The position numbers were made by a program, and so were the translations under genes. A model generated the notes under the pieces. The model was not told the DNA's origin. It saw nothing but the letters and a program-made list of their open reading frames with translations, and made no database searches. Of a stretch of 64,000 nucleotides of DNA, positions 45,328-55,284 are shown in pieces. Origin of the DNA: Rhodospirillaceae bacterium (lineage in GTDB: Bacteria > Pseudomonadota > Alphaproteobacteria > Rhodospirillales > JABHCV01); assembly GCA_014382375.1 (NCBI GenBank), contig JACNJU010000086.1, positions 23,877 to 87,876 of the forward strand, written 5' to 3'. Each line of letters opens with the position of its first letter. Position 1 is the first letter of the stretch.

Positions 45328-46779
45328 ATGCAGCTTAATGATTCCAGCCTGTTCAGGCAGCAGTGTTATATCGACGGCCAGTGGGCCGATGCCGATGACG
45401 GTTCGACCTTTGATGTCCTTAACCCCGCCGATGGTTCAGTGCTGGGGGCGGTTCCCAAAATGGGAACCAGCGAAACCGCCCGCGCCATCGGCGCTGCCCA
45501 GGCTGCGATGCCTGAATGGGCTGGCAAAACGGCCAAGGAAAGATCAGCTATATTACGCCGCTGGTACGAGTTGATTCTTGAGAACCAGTCCGATTTGGCG
45601 ACGATCATGACCGCGGAAATGGGAAAGCCCCTGGCCGAAGCCATGGCCGAGATTGTCTACGGCGCGTCCTTCGTTGAATGGTTCGCCGAAGAAGCCAAGC
45701 GTGTCTACGGGGACACCATTCCGGCACCGTCAAACGACCGGCGCATTATCGTTATCAAGCAACCGGTCGGGGTTGTCGCTTCGATCACACCATGGAATTT
45801 CCCGACTGCCATGATTACCCGAAAATGCGCGCCGGCCCTGGCGGCTGGATGTCCGGTTGTCATCAAGCCTGCAGAAGACACCCCGTATTCTGCCTTTGCC
45901 CTGGCCGAACTGGCAGAACGGGCTGGCATTCCCGCCGGGATTATCAACATTATCAGTGGTGTTCCAGCCGACATTGGCGGCGAATTGACGTCTAATCCAG
46001 TGGTCCGAAAACTGTCGTTCACAGGATCGACGCCGGTTGGCAAGTTGCTGATGAAACAATGTGCCGACACGGTCAAGAAAGTGTCCATGGAACTTGGTGG
46101 CAATGCGCCGTTTATCATTTTTGATGATGCCGACATCGACGCCGCGATCACCGGGGTGATGGCCTCGAAGTACCGCAACACTGGTCAGACCTGCGTCTGC
46201 GCCAACCGGATTCTGGTTCAGGACAGCATCTATGACGAATTTGCTGAAAAGCTGGCTGCTGCAGTTGCCAAGCTGACCGTCGGCCCCGGTTTGACATCCA
46301 ATGCTACCCAGGGACCGCTAATTAACGAGAAGGCCCTGGAGAAACTCGAAGGACTGGTTGCCGATGCCCTTGAGAAGGGCGCTAAAATTCTTTTGGGTGG
46401 TAAACGCAGCGATCTGGGCGCGACTTTCTATGAACCGACGGTTCTGACCGACATTGATCCCGGTATGCGCATGGCCAACGAGGAAATTTTCGGCCCTGTT
46501 GCGCCTCTCTACCGCTTTAAAACGGAAGCCGAGGCCATCGCCATGGCCAACGATACCCCGTTCGGGCTGGCGGCATATTTTTTCAGTCGTGATATCGGTC
46601 GTGTCTGGCGTGTATCGGAAGCCCTGGAGTACGGCATTGTTGGCGCTAACGAAGGGATCATCTCAAGCGAGGTTGCGCCCTTTGGCGGGGTCAAGGAATC
46701 AGGCATTGGCCGCGAAGGCTCAAAATATGGCATCGAGGAATATGTCGAAATTAAATATATGTGCCTGGGCGGCATGTAA
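45328..46779 (+). CDS. gabD: NAD(P)-dependent succinate-semialdehyde dehydrogenase
   Basis: Oxidises succinate semialdehyde to succinate, the last step of the GABA shunt. The 483-aa enzyme has the aldehyde dehydrogenase motifs: ITPWNFPTAMITRKCAPALAAGC (in part), FTGSTPVGKLLM, the general-base Glu in SMELGGNAPF, and the nucleophile Cys in NTGQTCVCANR. The second Cys two residues later is characteristic of GabD, where it can form a redox switch. EEIFGPVAP follows near residue 390. ATG 45328 gives the usual start (DSSLFRQQCYIDGQW). It is followed 15 bp later by the glutathione reductase gene. Confidence 0.92.
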   Translation: MQLNDSSLFRQQCYIDGQWADADDGSTFDVLNPADGSVLGAVPKMGTSETARAIGAAQAAMPEWAGKTAKERSAILRRWYELILENQSDLATIMTAEMGKPLAEAMAEIVYGASFVEWFAEEAKRVYGDTIPAPSNDRRIIVIKQPVGVVASITPWNFPTAMITRKCAPALAAGCPVVIKPAEDTPYSAFALAELAERAGIPAGIINIISGVPADIGGELTSNPVVRKLSFTGSTPVGKLLMKQCADTVKKVSMELGGNAPFIIFDDADIDAAITGVMASKYRNTGQTCVCANRILVQDSIYDEFAEKLAAAVAKLTVGPGLTSNATQGPLINEKALEKLEGLVADALEKGAKILLGGKRSDLGATFYEPTVLTDIDPGMRMANEEIFGPVAPLYRFKTEAEAIAMANDTPFGLAAYFFSRDIGRVWRVSEALEYGIVGANEGIISSEVAPFGGVKESGIGREGSKYGIEEYVEIKYMCLGGM

Positions 46780-46794
46780 GGCAGGAGACAGGCA

Positions 46795-48174
46795 TTGAGC
46801 TTACCTCAATACGACTACGATCTGATCACCATCGGCGGCGGTTCGGGCGGTGTTCGCGCCTCGCGGCTGGCCGCCCAAACCGGCGCAAAGGTCGCTGTGA
46901 TCGAAGAAAGTCGGGTCGGCGGTACCTGTGTGCTCAGGGGCTGTGTTCCAAAAAAATTGCTGGTTTATGCAGGTCACTTCGGTGACGACTTTGAAGATGC
47001 TGCTGGCTACGGCTGGGACGTTCCGAAACCCGGATTCGACTGGCCTAAACTGATAGCCGCAAAGGATAAGGAACTTGACCGCCTGAACAGCGTCTATTTG
47101 CGCATTTTGGAGGAGAACAAGGTAGAGGTGATTGACGGACGGGCTGTGATCACCGGTGAACATTCCATCGAGGTCGCGGGAAAAAGCCTGAGCGCCAAGA
47201 ATATTCTGGTCGCCGTTGGTGGCTGGCCGTCTACGCCTGATGTGCCGGGTATCGAACATGTCATCAGTTCCAACGAGGCCCTGGACCTGAAACAACTTCC
47301 CAAACGTATTGTCATCGTCGGGGCCGGCTATATTGCCGTCGAATTTGCCGGTATCTTTGACAGTCTGGGCGTTGATGTGACGCTGGTATTGCGCGCCGAC
47401 ACGATCCTACGTGGCTTCGATGATGATATCCGCATGTGTTTGGCCGCCGAGATGACAAAACGCGGCATCACTCTTAAAACAGAATCCGTTATCCGCAGTA
47501 TTGAGCAACAGGGTGATCAGTATTCGCTGCGGCTCGCTGGTGGTGAAATCATCGAAACCGATCTGGTCATGTACGCCACCGGGCGCACGCCCAACACCGC
47601 AGGCCTGGGTCTGGAGGAGGTCGGCGTGGAAGTGAACAAAAAAGGCGCCATCGTCGTCGATGCATATTCGGGGAGCGCCGTCGACAGCATCTGGGCTGTT
47701 GGTGATGTTACCGACCGGGCCAACCTGACCCCTGTCGCCATCGCCGAAGGGGTGGCTTTCGTTGAGACAGTATTCAAGGACAACCCGAGCGCTGTCGATC
47801 ACAGCAATATCCCGACCGCCGTGTTCTCCAGTCCACCCATCGGAACTGTCGGCCTTACCGAGCAGCAAGCCCGCGAGCAATACGGCGACATCGACGTCTA
47901 CGTGTCTCGTTTCAAGCCCATGAAATACACCCTGTCGGGCCGTGACGAGCAGACCTTCATGAAACTGATTGTCGATGCTGACAGCGATGTTGTTATCGGT
48001 TGCCACATGATGGGGCTGGATGCGCCGGAAATTATTCAGGGGCTGGGCATCGCCCTGAAGTGCGGTGCCACCAAGGCGCAGTTCGATGCCACCATCGGCA
48101 TTCACCCCTCGGCAGCTGAAGAATTCGTCACCATGCGTGAAAAACGCCCAGATCATCAGGTGCCCTCGATATAA
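46795..48174 (+). CDS. gor: Glutathione-disulfide reductase
   Basis: An FAD flavoprotein that keeps glutathione reduced with NADPH. The 459-aa protein has the FAD motif TIGGGSGGVRASRLA, the redox-active disulfide in GGTCVLRGCVPKK, the NADPH motif VGAGYIAVEFAGIF followed by a basic residue (VLRAD), the second FAD motif SIWAVGDVTDRANLTPVA (partly shown), and the C-terminal active-site His in GIHPSAAEEF. The start is TTG at 46795 with AGGAG 7 bp upstream; no in-frame ATG fits. It is probably co-transcribed with gabD. Confidence 0.93.
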   Translation: MSLPQYDYDLITIGGGSGGVRASRLAAQTGAKVAVIEESRVGGTCVLRGCVPKKLLVYAGHFGDDFEDAAGYGWDVPKPGFDWPKLIAAKDKELDRLNSVYLRILEENKVEVIDGRAVITGEHSIEVAGKSLSAKNILVAVGGWPSTPDVPGIEHVISSNEALDLKQLPKRIVIVGAGYIAVEFAGIFDSLGVDVTLVLRADTILRGFDDDIRMCLAAEMTKRGITLKTESVIRSIEQQGDQYSLRLAGGEIIETDLVMYATGRTPNTAGLGLEEVGVEVNKKGAIVVDAYSGSAVDSIWAVGDVTDRANLTPVAIAEGVAFVETVFKDNPSAVDHSNIPTAVFSSPPIGTVGLTEQQAREQYGDIDVYVSRFKPMKYTLSGRDEQTFMKLIVDADSDVVIGCHMMGLDAPEIIQGLGIALKCGATKAQFDATIGIHPSAAEEFVTMREKRPDHQVPSI

Positions 48175-48268
48175 TAAATGGAATTATTCCAATGCAGGAA
48201 AGAAATGGGGTACGCTTAAGAGCAAAGAAATAGGATTTGTTGGCTGAAACCAAAACGGGGAGGAACTC

Positions 48269-49042
48269 ATGACAAAATTCTTGCGCCTGGACTTTATCGC
48301 AATGACAACATGTGTGTTGGCCTTGTTGATTACGATGACATCACCATCGTGGGCATCGGACGGAAAAATTCATATCACCTGGCTTGGCCACGCAGCCTTT
48401 CAGGTGACCTCACCGGGCGGCACGACACTGCTGTTTGATCCTTTTATCAAGAACAATCCAAAGACGCCTGAAAAGTTCAAGGATTTATCCCAATACAAGC
48501 CTGATGCGATCCTGTTGACACACTCTCACGGTGATCATGTTGGTGATGCAGAGGCCATCGCTGCGGCCTCCGGTGCCAAGGTCATTGGCGTGTTTGACCA
48601 TTTAAAGAGCCTTGAATTGCCTGAAGGTGCGGCCATGGGTGGCAATCCTGGTGGCAAATTCAAAGTTGGCGATGTGACGGTTAATCTGGTTCCGGCGATG
48701 CATTCCAGCAGCCCCGGCGGCAGACCCCTGGGATATGTTGTCCAGTTCGCTGACGGGCGTTCGCTTTATGATACGGGCGATACATGGATTTTTGGTGACA
48801 TGGCGCTGATTGATGAAATCTTCTCGCCCAATATCATCTTTTTGCAGGCTGGCGGCGGACCCTACAACCAGGACCCCAGGATTGCGGCTCTGGGAATCAA
48901 GAAGTATTTCAAGGCTGACACGGTGATACCCATGCACTACGGAACATGGCCGATCCTGTCTGGCGAGGACGAAGTTAAGGCTGAGCTTGGCGCGACTGCC
49001 GGTATAAAAATCATGCAACCCGGTGACAGCTCTGATTTCTAA
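48269..49042 (+). CDS. Exported UPF0173-type metallo-beta-lactamase-fold hydrolase
   Basis: A 257-aa metal-dependent hydrolase. The mature part reads ITWLGHAAFQV, then LLFDPFI, the metal motif LTHSHGDHVGD, MHSSSPGG and a late VIPMHYGTWP, all typical of the UPF0173 family of metallo-beta-lactamase folds. Unlike most family members it carries a signal peptide (MTTCVLALLITMTSPSWASD), so it should act in the periplasm. The start ATG has GGGGAGGA 5 bp upstream. The substrate is unknown. Confidence 0.88.
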   Translation: MTKFLRLDFIAMTTCVLALLITMTSPSWASDGKIHITWLGHAAFQVTSPGGTTLLFDPFIKNNPKTPEKFKDLSQYKPDAILLTHSHGDHVGDAEAIAAASGAKVIGVFDHLKSLELPEGAAMGGNPGGKFKVGDVTVNLVPAMHSSSPGGRPLGYVVQFADGRSLYDTGDTWIFGDMALIDEIFSPNIIFLQAGGGPYNQDPRIAALGIKKYFKADTVIPMHYGTWPILSGEDEVKAELGATAGIKIMQPGDSSDF

Positions 49043-49063
49043 ATCACAAGGGAGGGAAAAACC

Positions 49064-50113
49064 ATGAGCGGTAAATTTGAAAATATTCTGGGAACGGTCG
49101 GTAATACGCCGGTTGTCCGCATTGGCAAGCTGGCACCTGCGGGGATCAATCTTTTTGTCAAAATTGAAGCTTTTAACCCCATGGGCTCGGTCAAGGATCG
49201 GCTGGCACTGGGTGTTATCGAGGACGCCGAAAAATCAGGTGCCTTGAAACCCGGGCAGACGGTTATCGAAGCGACCAGTGGTAACACCGGCATTGGCCTG
49301 GCCATGGTCTGCGCCCAGAAAGGCTATCCACTGGTTGTCACCATGGCTGAAAGCTTTAGTGTCGAGCGGCGCAAGTTGATGCGCTTTTTGGGTGCCAAGG
49401 TGGTGCTCACACCGGCTCCCGCCAAAGGCACAGGGATGGTTTCCAAAGCCCAGGAACTGGCCAAGGCCAACGGCTGGTTCCTGACCAGTCAGTTTGAAAA
49501 TGAATCCAATCCCGATATGCACAGCCGCACCACGGCGCGGGAAATTATCAGTGATTTTGAAGGTGAAAAACTTGATTACTGGGTTACCGGCTTTGGCACC
49601 GGCGGTACCTTAAAGGGGGTTGCGCGGGTATTGGCGGAAGAAAGTCCGGATACAAAAATCATCGTCTGCGAGCCTGAAGACGCGGCGATGTTGACCAGTG
49701 GCACGGCCCAGGAAAGAAACGCCGATCACACACCGGCGGCCAGTCATCCGGCGTTTAAACCCCATCCCATGCAGGGCTGGAGTCCTGATTTTATCCCCAA
49801 ACTGACCGGTGACGCCGTCGATTCAGGTGTTATTGATCGGGTGCTGACCATCGCCGGGGCTGACGCCATCCGTTGCAGCCAGCAGCTGGCATTGGAAGAA
49901 GGCATCTTTGTCGGTATTAGCTCCGGGGCGACTTTGGCAGGCGCCCTGAAGGTTTGCGAGGATGCAGCCCCCGGCTCAAACATTCTTTGCATGTTGCCCG
50001 ATACAGGCGAGCGCTATTTAAGCACCCCGCTGTTTGGCGATGTTCCGGCTGATATGACCGAAGAAGAGCAGGGCATTTCCCGGTCAACCCCGGGCTTCCA
50101 TCTTGAAGGATGA
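49064..50113 (+). CDS. cysK: Cysteine synthase A (O-acetylserine sulfhydrylase)
   Basis: A PLP enzyme making cysteine from O-acetylserine and sulfide. The 349-aa protein has TVGNTPVVRI, the PLP Lys in PMGSVKDRLA, the substrate loop EATSGNTGIGLA and the phosphate-binding TGFGTGGTLKGV, plus FVGISSGATLAGAL near the C-terminus. It is about 30-40 residues longer than E. coli CysK, including a C-terminal extension (DVPADMTEEEQGIS) and an insertion around RNADHTPAASHPAFKPHPM. A related O-acetylserine enzyme or cystathionine beta-synthase activity is less likely but possible. Confidence 0.88.
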   Translation: MSGKFENILGTVGNTPVVRIGKLAPAGINLFVKIEAFNPMGSVKDRLALGVIEDAEKSGALKPGQTVIEATSGNTGIGLAMVCAQKGYPLVVTMAESFSVERRKLMRFLGAKVVLTPAPAKGTGMVSKAQELAKANGWFLTSQFENESNPDMHSRTTAREIISDFEGEKLDYWVTGFGTGGTLKGVARVLAEESPDTKIIVCEPEDAAMLTSGTAQERNADHTPAASHPAFKPHPMQGWSPDFIPKLTGDAVDSGVIDRVLTIAGADAIRCSQQLALEEGIFVGISSGATLAGALKVCEDAAPGSNILCMLPDTGERYLSTPLFGDVPADMTEEEQGISRSTPGFHLEG

Positions 50114-50176
50114 CTTGAGAAATTATCTCTGCCGGGGTATAGCCTTGGGCCGAAATTTGGTTTGAAGGATTTTGTT

Positions 50177-51559
50177 ATGACCAATACGTGGTCGCCCGAC
50201 AGTTGGCGTGCGAAGACCGCCTTGCAAATGCCGACCTACCCGGACGGCGCAGCCCTTGATGTTGTCGAGGGGCGTCTGCGTACGTATCCGCCTTTGGTGT
50301 TCGCTGGTGAAGCGCGCAAGCTCAAGCGTGTGCTCGCTGATGCGGCTAGCGGCAAGGCTTTTTTATTGCAGGGTGGTGATTGCGCTGAAAGTTTTGCGGA
50401 ATTTCATCCCGATAACATTCGCGATACCTTCCGGGTGTTGTTGCAGATGGCGGTGGTGCTGACTTACGGCGCTGCTTGCCCGGTCGTTAAAGTCGGCCGC
50501 ATGGCGGGCCAATTCGCCAAACCGCGATCTGACGACAACGAAACAATCGATGGCGTGACCTTGCCCAGTTACCGTGGCGATATGGTCAATGGCATGGACT
50601 TCACATTGGAAGAGCGCATTCCTGCCCCGGACCGTCTGGAGCGCGGCTATAACCAGGCGGCGGCGACCCTGAACCTGCTACGCGCCTTTGCCCAGGGCGG
50701 TTATGCGGATCTGCACAAGGTCCATCAGTGGAATCTGGGTTTCGTCGCCGACAGTGAGTCCGGTGAGCGTTATCGCGATCTGGCAAACCGTCTTGATGAA
50801 ACCCTGGCCTTCATGGCCGCGTGCGGTGTGACCTCGAAGACGACTCCGCAAATCCGCGAGACCGATTTCTTCACCTCGCACGAGGCCCTGTTGTTGAATT
50901 ACGAACAGGCCATGACACGTGTCGATAGCACCTCGGGCGACTGGTACGATACATCGGCCCACATGCTGTGGATCGGTGACCGGACTCGCCAGCTGGACGG
51001 TGCCCATATCGAATTCCTGCGCGGTGTTGCAAACCCTGTCGGCGTCAAGATTGGCCCGACCATGCAAACCGACGAGCTGATAAAACTGATTGATCTGCTT
51101 AACCCGGAAGACGAGGCCGGTCGCCTGACCTTGATCGTGCGGATGGGTGCGGACAAGGTTGAAAACGAGCTGCCCCCCCTGATCCGCGCTGTCCAACGCG
51201 AAGGTCGCACGGTGGTCTGGGCTTGCGATCCCATGCACGCCAACACGATCAAAAGCTCCAACGGTTTCAAGACCCGCCCGGTTGATACCATTCTTGAAGA
51301 AGTGCGCGGCTTTTTCGCCGTCCACAAGGCCGAAGGCACACACGCTGGCGGCGTTCATTTTGAAATGACCGGTCAGAACGTTACCGAATGCGTTGGCGGG
51401 GATCAGGCCATTACGGAAGCGGATCTGGGTTCGCGCTATCACACCCACTGCGACCCGCGCCTGAATGCCAAGCAATCCCTGGAACTGGCCTTCCTGATTG
51501 CCGAAACCCTGAAAGAAGACCGCACGGACAAGAGCGCGCGCGCGGCCTCAGGGGCATAA
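50177..51559 (+). CDS. Class II 3-deoxy-7-phosphoheptulonate (DAHP) synthase
   Basis: The first step of the shikimate pathway: phosphoenolpyruvate plus erythrose-4-phosphate. The 460-aa protein is of the plant-type class II, not the E. coli AroG class I. Class II blocks are [13 protein letters not shown] (with the metal-ligand Cys), [51 protein letters not shown], and [11 protein letters not shown] with [18 protein letters not shown] near the end. ATG 50177 follows a GAAGGA site; a TTG at 50162 would add five residues. It ends 3 bp from the convergent gene. Confidence 0.95.
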   Translation: MTNTWSPDSWRAKTALQMPTYPDGAALDVVEGRLRTYPPLVFAGEARKLKRVLADAASGKAFLLQGGDCAESFAEFHPDNIRDTFRVLLQMAVVLTYGAACPVVKVGRMAGQFAKPRSDDNETIDGVTLPSYRGDMVNGMDFTLEERIPAPDRLERGYNQAAATLNLLRAFAQGGYADLHKVHQWNLGFVADSESGERYRDLANRLDETLAFMAACGVTSKTTPQIRETDFFTSHEALLLNYEQAMTRVDSTSGDWYDTSAHMLWIGDRTRQLDGAHIEFLRGVANPVGVKIGPTMQTDELIKLIDLLNPEDEAGRLTLIVRMGADKVENELPPLIRAVQREGRTVVWACDPMHANTIKSSNGFKTRPVDTILEEVRGFFAVHKAEGTHAGGVHFEMTGQNVTECVGGDQAITEADLGSRYHTHCDPRLNAKQSLELAFLIAETLKEDRTDKSARAASGA

Positions 51560-51562
51560 ACA

Positions 51563-52654
51563 CTAAAGGCCCTTAAGCCCGATCATCAGGCTTTTCATCA
51601 GGGCGACCATCTCGACGGTTTCCTCGACGCCGTGACGGCGGGTGATTAACAGGCGGCCACCTTCACTTTCAAGCGCCTCGGTCAGGTCCGACATCAGGGC
51701 CCTGAAAAACTGCTTGAAGCCTTCAACCGTCAACGTCCACTCCGCCTCGGTCTGCGATGCCTCATCGTCGGTCGGTGGCAGGTGGGAATTGACCATGTCG
51801 ATGAACCAGATAGCGCGTTTGTCAATATCATCAAAACTGTGGGCGATGTCGACCAGGGCGTCGATAACAATGGCCCGGGCGTCGTCACTTTCATAGATGT
51901 CCTCCCACTCGAACTTGTCGCCGTAGGCCTTCTTGACAACCATAACCACGGCCCGGCATTTACCCTGATAGGCTTCCATCTGATCAGCACCCAGAATCAT
52001 CGACAGGGCCATGAAGAAACCCGGCAAAATCCGCCGCGAGACCGAATCAGAACGCCGTAGTTTGCGGCTGTCGCTTTCCAGCATGTAGGAAAAGGTTTTA
52101 ACGATCATCCGGTCAAATGGATATTTGCGGGACTGATCCCATGACGCCTTTTCGCGGGCGCTGACATAGTCCTCAAAAGATTTATCCAAAGTCGCTTTGA
52201 GTTCGGTCGTCTTCTGTTCGAATTCCTTGTTCAGGGATTCCAGATCCTGAACCGACAGATAGCCACCCTTGGCATTGGCTTCTTCGGTAAGGCGGCTGGT
52301 AAAGGAAGAGACCACGGACTGGGCCAGTTGCTGGGTTTGTTCTTCGGGCGCGGGCACTCGTTTTTTGGTTTTCGCCGGAATCTTCCGTCCCGGCACGGGC
52401 GGATCCTTTTTTGGTTTCTTGGCCGCCTCCTTTGGTTTCACGTCGGCCTTGATGCCAGTAATTTGCGATGCCGTTCTTTTTTTGGCGACCGGTTTTGCTG
52501 CTGGCTTTACCTGTGCCGTGGTAACCCCGCCCTGGCTTGCGGGGCCGTAGGTGTTGCCTTGACCAGGCATAAAAATTTCGGCCCGTTGCGGTTCGGGCTG
52601 GCGGGCCTGTCCGACGTGGATCTGTTCAGTTGGTGGGGCTGGCGGTTTGCTCAT
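51563..52654 (-). CDS. Tandem paralogue A: unrecognised protein with disordered N-terminus, 363 aa
   Basis: I do not recognise the family. Residues 1 to about 105 are Lys/Pro/Ala-rich and probably disordered. Residues about 110-170 may form a coiled coil (FEQKTTELKATLDKSFEDYV). A core follows that is clearly shared with the next gene: RKYPFDRMIVKTFSYM (about 176-191), SRRILPGFFMA (206-216), FEWEDIY (248-254) and DKRAIWFIDMVNSHLPP (278-294). No signal peptide, membrane segment or nucleotide-binding motif is seen. The invariant Arg, Asp and His/Trp could form a functional site. Confidence 0.75.
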   Translation of the reverse strand: MSKPPAPPTEQIHVGQARQPEPQRAEIFMPGQGNTYGPASQGGVTTAQVKPAAKPVAKKRTASQITGIKADVKPKEAAKKPKKDPPVPGRKIPAKTKKRVPAPEEQTQQLAQSVVSSFTSRLTEEANAKGGYLSVQDLESLNKEFEQKTTELKATLDKSFEDYVSAREKASWDQSRKYPFDRMIVKTFSYMLESDSRKLRRSDSVSRRILPGFFMALSMILGADQMEAYQGKCRAVVMVVKKAYGDKFEWEDIYESDDARAIVIDALVDIAHSFDDIDKRAIWFIDMVNSHLPPTDDEASQTEAEWTLTVEGFKQFFRALMSDLTEALESEGGRLLITRRHGVEETVEMVALMKSLMIGLKGL

Positions 52655-52695
52655 GATGTCAACAGGTTACGTGTTCCGATTGGAAAATTCCAGTT

Positions 52696-53499
52696 TTAAC
52701 CCTCAAGGCTGGCCAGGACGTCCTCAAGGGCGCGGCTACCCTTAAGACCGTAGCGTTCAACGATTGCTTCACGGCCTTCGGGGGTTGCGAGATTATCGCG
52801 GAAATTTGAAAACAAGGCATTCAGAAGTAACTGCAAAGTGGCATCGTCCATTTGCCAGTCTTTTACCGACGGGCCTTCGAAGGCGTAATCTTCGGGTGGT
52901 GCCAAATGGCTGTTGATCAGGTCAAGCAGCCAATGGCAGCGTTTATCGAAATTTGCGAAATGTGGAACAATGGCGGCGAAGGCGTCGTTGACCAGTTCGT
53001 TCGGGGTTTCCTCATTATAGAAGTCGCGCCACAGAAAATTCTCACCCAGGGCCTCTTTGCGCTCGCGGACAAGGGCTTTACAGGCAAGTTGGCATTGTTC
53101 GAAAAGCTCCGGCCCCGTCATCATCTCGATGGCGGTGAAAAAACCGGGAAGAATTCTGCGTGACAAATATTCATCGCCACCGGCCAATTCGCCTTCGGAC
53201 GGGAAAAGGTGGGAGAATCGTTTAACCAGCATGCGATCAAAGGGACGTTTGCGGGTCTGGTTCCACAATTCTTTTTCGTGCTGGACGATGCTTTGACGGA
53301 TATGATCTCGCAGTTCCTTGCGATAAGTCTCACCATCGACAACGAGGAATTTTTCGCCGGTTGTGCGTACCTCATCGGCACTGGTGGAACCGCTGGCAAC
53401 GATGCTGTCCAGCAGGCCGTTCAGGGCATCCATAAGGATATTCTCGCAGACTTCGCGTTCATCGGCGCGTGGATTGGCTTTGCTTTTCTGGTTGGTCAT
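52696..53499 (-). CDS. Tandem paralogue B: unrecognised protein, 267 aa
   Basis: A shorter relative of the downstream gene, lacking the disordered N-terminal region. Shared blocks are RKRPFDRMLVKRFSH (about 83-97), LSRRILPGFFTAIEMM (112-127), FLWRDFY (155-161) and DKRCHWLLDLINSHLAPP (185-202). The blocks occur in the same order and at similar spacing, which is strong evidence of a duplication. It is transcribed first, with 41 bp before paralogue A, so the two are likely in one operon and may form a complex. Function is unknown. It is divergent from nadE. Confidence 0.75.
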   Translation of the reverse strand: MTNQKSKANPRADEREVCENILMDALNGLLDSIVASGSTSADEVRTTGEKFLVVDGETYRKELRDHIRQSIVQHEKELWNQTRKRPFDRMLVKRFSHLFPSEGELAGGDEYLSRRILPGFFTAIEMMTGPELFEQCQLACKALVRERKEALGENFLWRDFYNEETPNELVNDAFAAIVPHFANFDKRCHWLLDLINSHLAPPEDYAFEGPSVKDWQMDDATLQLLLNALFSNFRDNLATPEGREAIVERYGLKGSRALEDVLASLEG

Positions 53500-53625
53500 T
53501 TACGGTCCTTATTTTGAAAGTAAATTTTCCCCTATCAGGCCCGTCAGTGCAAGCGGTCATCGCCTCGTTGACAGGCATGAGGCTGGCCCGTAGGCTCCGC
53601 CAACCAGAACGGATATATTGTTTAA

Positions 53626-55284
53626 ATGACAAAGACGCTCAACATCGCTTTGGCCCAGTTGAACCCGACTGTCGGGGATCTGGAGGGGAACCTGGAACTG
53701 GTCCGCACCGCAAGGGCGCAGGCCGGGTCTGCCGATCTGTTGGTGACAGGGGAACTCGTGCTCAGCGGCTATCCGCCTGAAGATCTGGTCCTCAAGCCAT
53801 CGTTTCAAGAAGCACTGGAACAGCGTGTCCACGCCTTAGCAAAGGAAACAGCGGGGGCTGGCCCGGCTGTCCTGCTGGGCACACCCTGGCGACAGGATGG
53901 CCGACTTTATAACGCCGTGCTGTTGATCGAGAATGGCAAGATCAGCGCCGCCCGCTTCAAGCATGAGTTGCCCAACTATGGGGTGTTTGATGAAAAGCGG
54001 GTCTTCGAGGTCGCTGACAGGCAACAGCCCATATCTTTTGGCGGGGTCCAGCTGGGTGTGATGATCTGCGAGGACATGTGGTTCGAGGCGGTCACGGGCA
54101 CACTTGCCAAAGCCGGTGCAGAGCTTTTGATCGTGCTAAACGGATCGCCCTTCGATATTGAAAAAAAGACAACCCGTTTTGATTTTGCCCGCGCTCGCAT
54201 CACCCAATCCAGCCTGCCGCTGGTTTATGTCAATCTGGTCGGCGGTCAGGATGAACTGGTTTTTGATGGTGACAGTTTCATCATGGACCGGGGCGGCGAC
54301 GTGGTGGTTCGCGCCAACTCATGGGAGACCGACGTTATTGAAACCCTGTGGCGTAAAGAAGCCGAGGGTTGGATTTGTGAGGCTCAGAAAAAGGTCGAAC
54401 ACCCCGGTGATCTGGAGCAGATATACCGGGCGATTTGCTTAGGGCTTCGCGATTACGTCAACAAAAACGGCTTCCCCGGTATTCTGATCGGCCTGTCGGG
54501 CGGCATCGACAGCGCCCTCAGCGCCGCCGTCGCCGTTGATGCCATCGGGGCTGAGCGGGTCCACTGCGTGATGATGCCCTCGCCCTATACCTCACAGGAA
54601 AGTCTGGATGACGCCGCCGAAATAGCCAGCCTTTTGGGATGCCGACTGGACAGCATCTCCATCGAACCGGCAATGGCGGCGTTTGAAACAATGCTGGAGC
54701 CTTCCTTCAAGGGCACAAACCCCGATATCACCGAGGAAAACCTGCAGGCCCGGGCCCGCGGCGTTTCATTGATGGCGTTATCGAACAAGTTCGGTAACAT
54801 GGTCCTGTCGACTGGTAACAAGTCGGAAATGTCGGTCGGTTATGCGACTCTTTACGGTGATATGTGTGGGGGTTACTCGGTGCTCAAGGACATTTACAAA
54901 ACGACCGTATTCGCCCTTTCAGAATGGCGAAACAAGAACGTCCCGGCAAACGGGCTTGGACCCACAGGCCCGGTCATGGGGGGGCGGGTCATTTCCAAAC
55001 CGCCTTCGGCTGAATTGAAACCCGATCAAAAGGACGAAGACAGCTTGCCACCTTATGACCAACTCGATGATATTCTGCATGGCCTGATCGAAGCTGAACT
55101 GTCGGCTGATGAAATCGCCGGGCGTGGCCATGATCCGGCGACAGTGGACAGGGTCTGGCGGATGCTGGACCGGGCTGAATACAAGCGCCGTCAGGCACCG
55201 CCGGGAGTCAAGATTTCGTCGCGCGCTTTCGGGCGTGATCGTCGTTACCCCATAACCAATGGCTTTTCCGGGGGTCAATCATGA
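53626..55284 (+). CDS. nadE: Glutamine-dependent NAD+ synthetase
   Basis: The last step of NAD biosynthesis. The 552-aa protein joins an N-terminal nitrilase-type glutaminase (about 1-260; catalytic Glu in [12 protein letters not shown], Lys in [12 protein letters not shown], Cys in VMICEDMWF) to a C-terminal ATP-pyrophosphatase domain (about 270-552; PP-loop [17 protein letters not shown], then [19 protein letters not shown]). Released ammonia is channelled between the domains in this family. It overlaps gltX by 4 bp (ATGA), so the two are translated together. Confidence 0.96.
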   Translation: MTKTLNIALAQLNPTVGDLEGNLELVRTARAQAGSADLLVTGELVLSGYPPEDLVLKPSFQEALEQRVHALAKETAGAGPAVLLGTPWRQDGRLYNAVLLIENGKISAARFKHELPNYGVFDEKRVFEVADRQQPISFGGVQLGVMICEDMWFEAVTGTLAKAGAELLIVLNGSPFDIEKKTTRFDFARARITQSSLPLVYVNLVGGQDELVFDGDSFIMDRGGDVVVRANSWETDVIETLWRKEAEGWICEAQKKVEHPGDLEQIYRAICLGLRDYVNKNGFPGILIGLSGGIDSALSAAVAVDAIGAERVHCVMMPSPYTSQESLDDAAEIASLLGCRLDSISIEPAMAAFETMLEPSFKGTNPDITEENLQARARGVSLMALSNKFGNMVLSTGNKSEMSVGYATLYGDMCGGYSVLKDIYKTTVFALSEWRNKNVPANGLGPTGPVMGGRVISKPPSAELKPDQKDEDSLPPYDQLDDILHGLIEAELSADEIAGRGHDPATVDRVWRMLDRAEYKRRQAPPGVKISSRAFGRDRRYPITNGFSGGQS

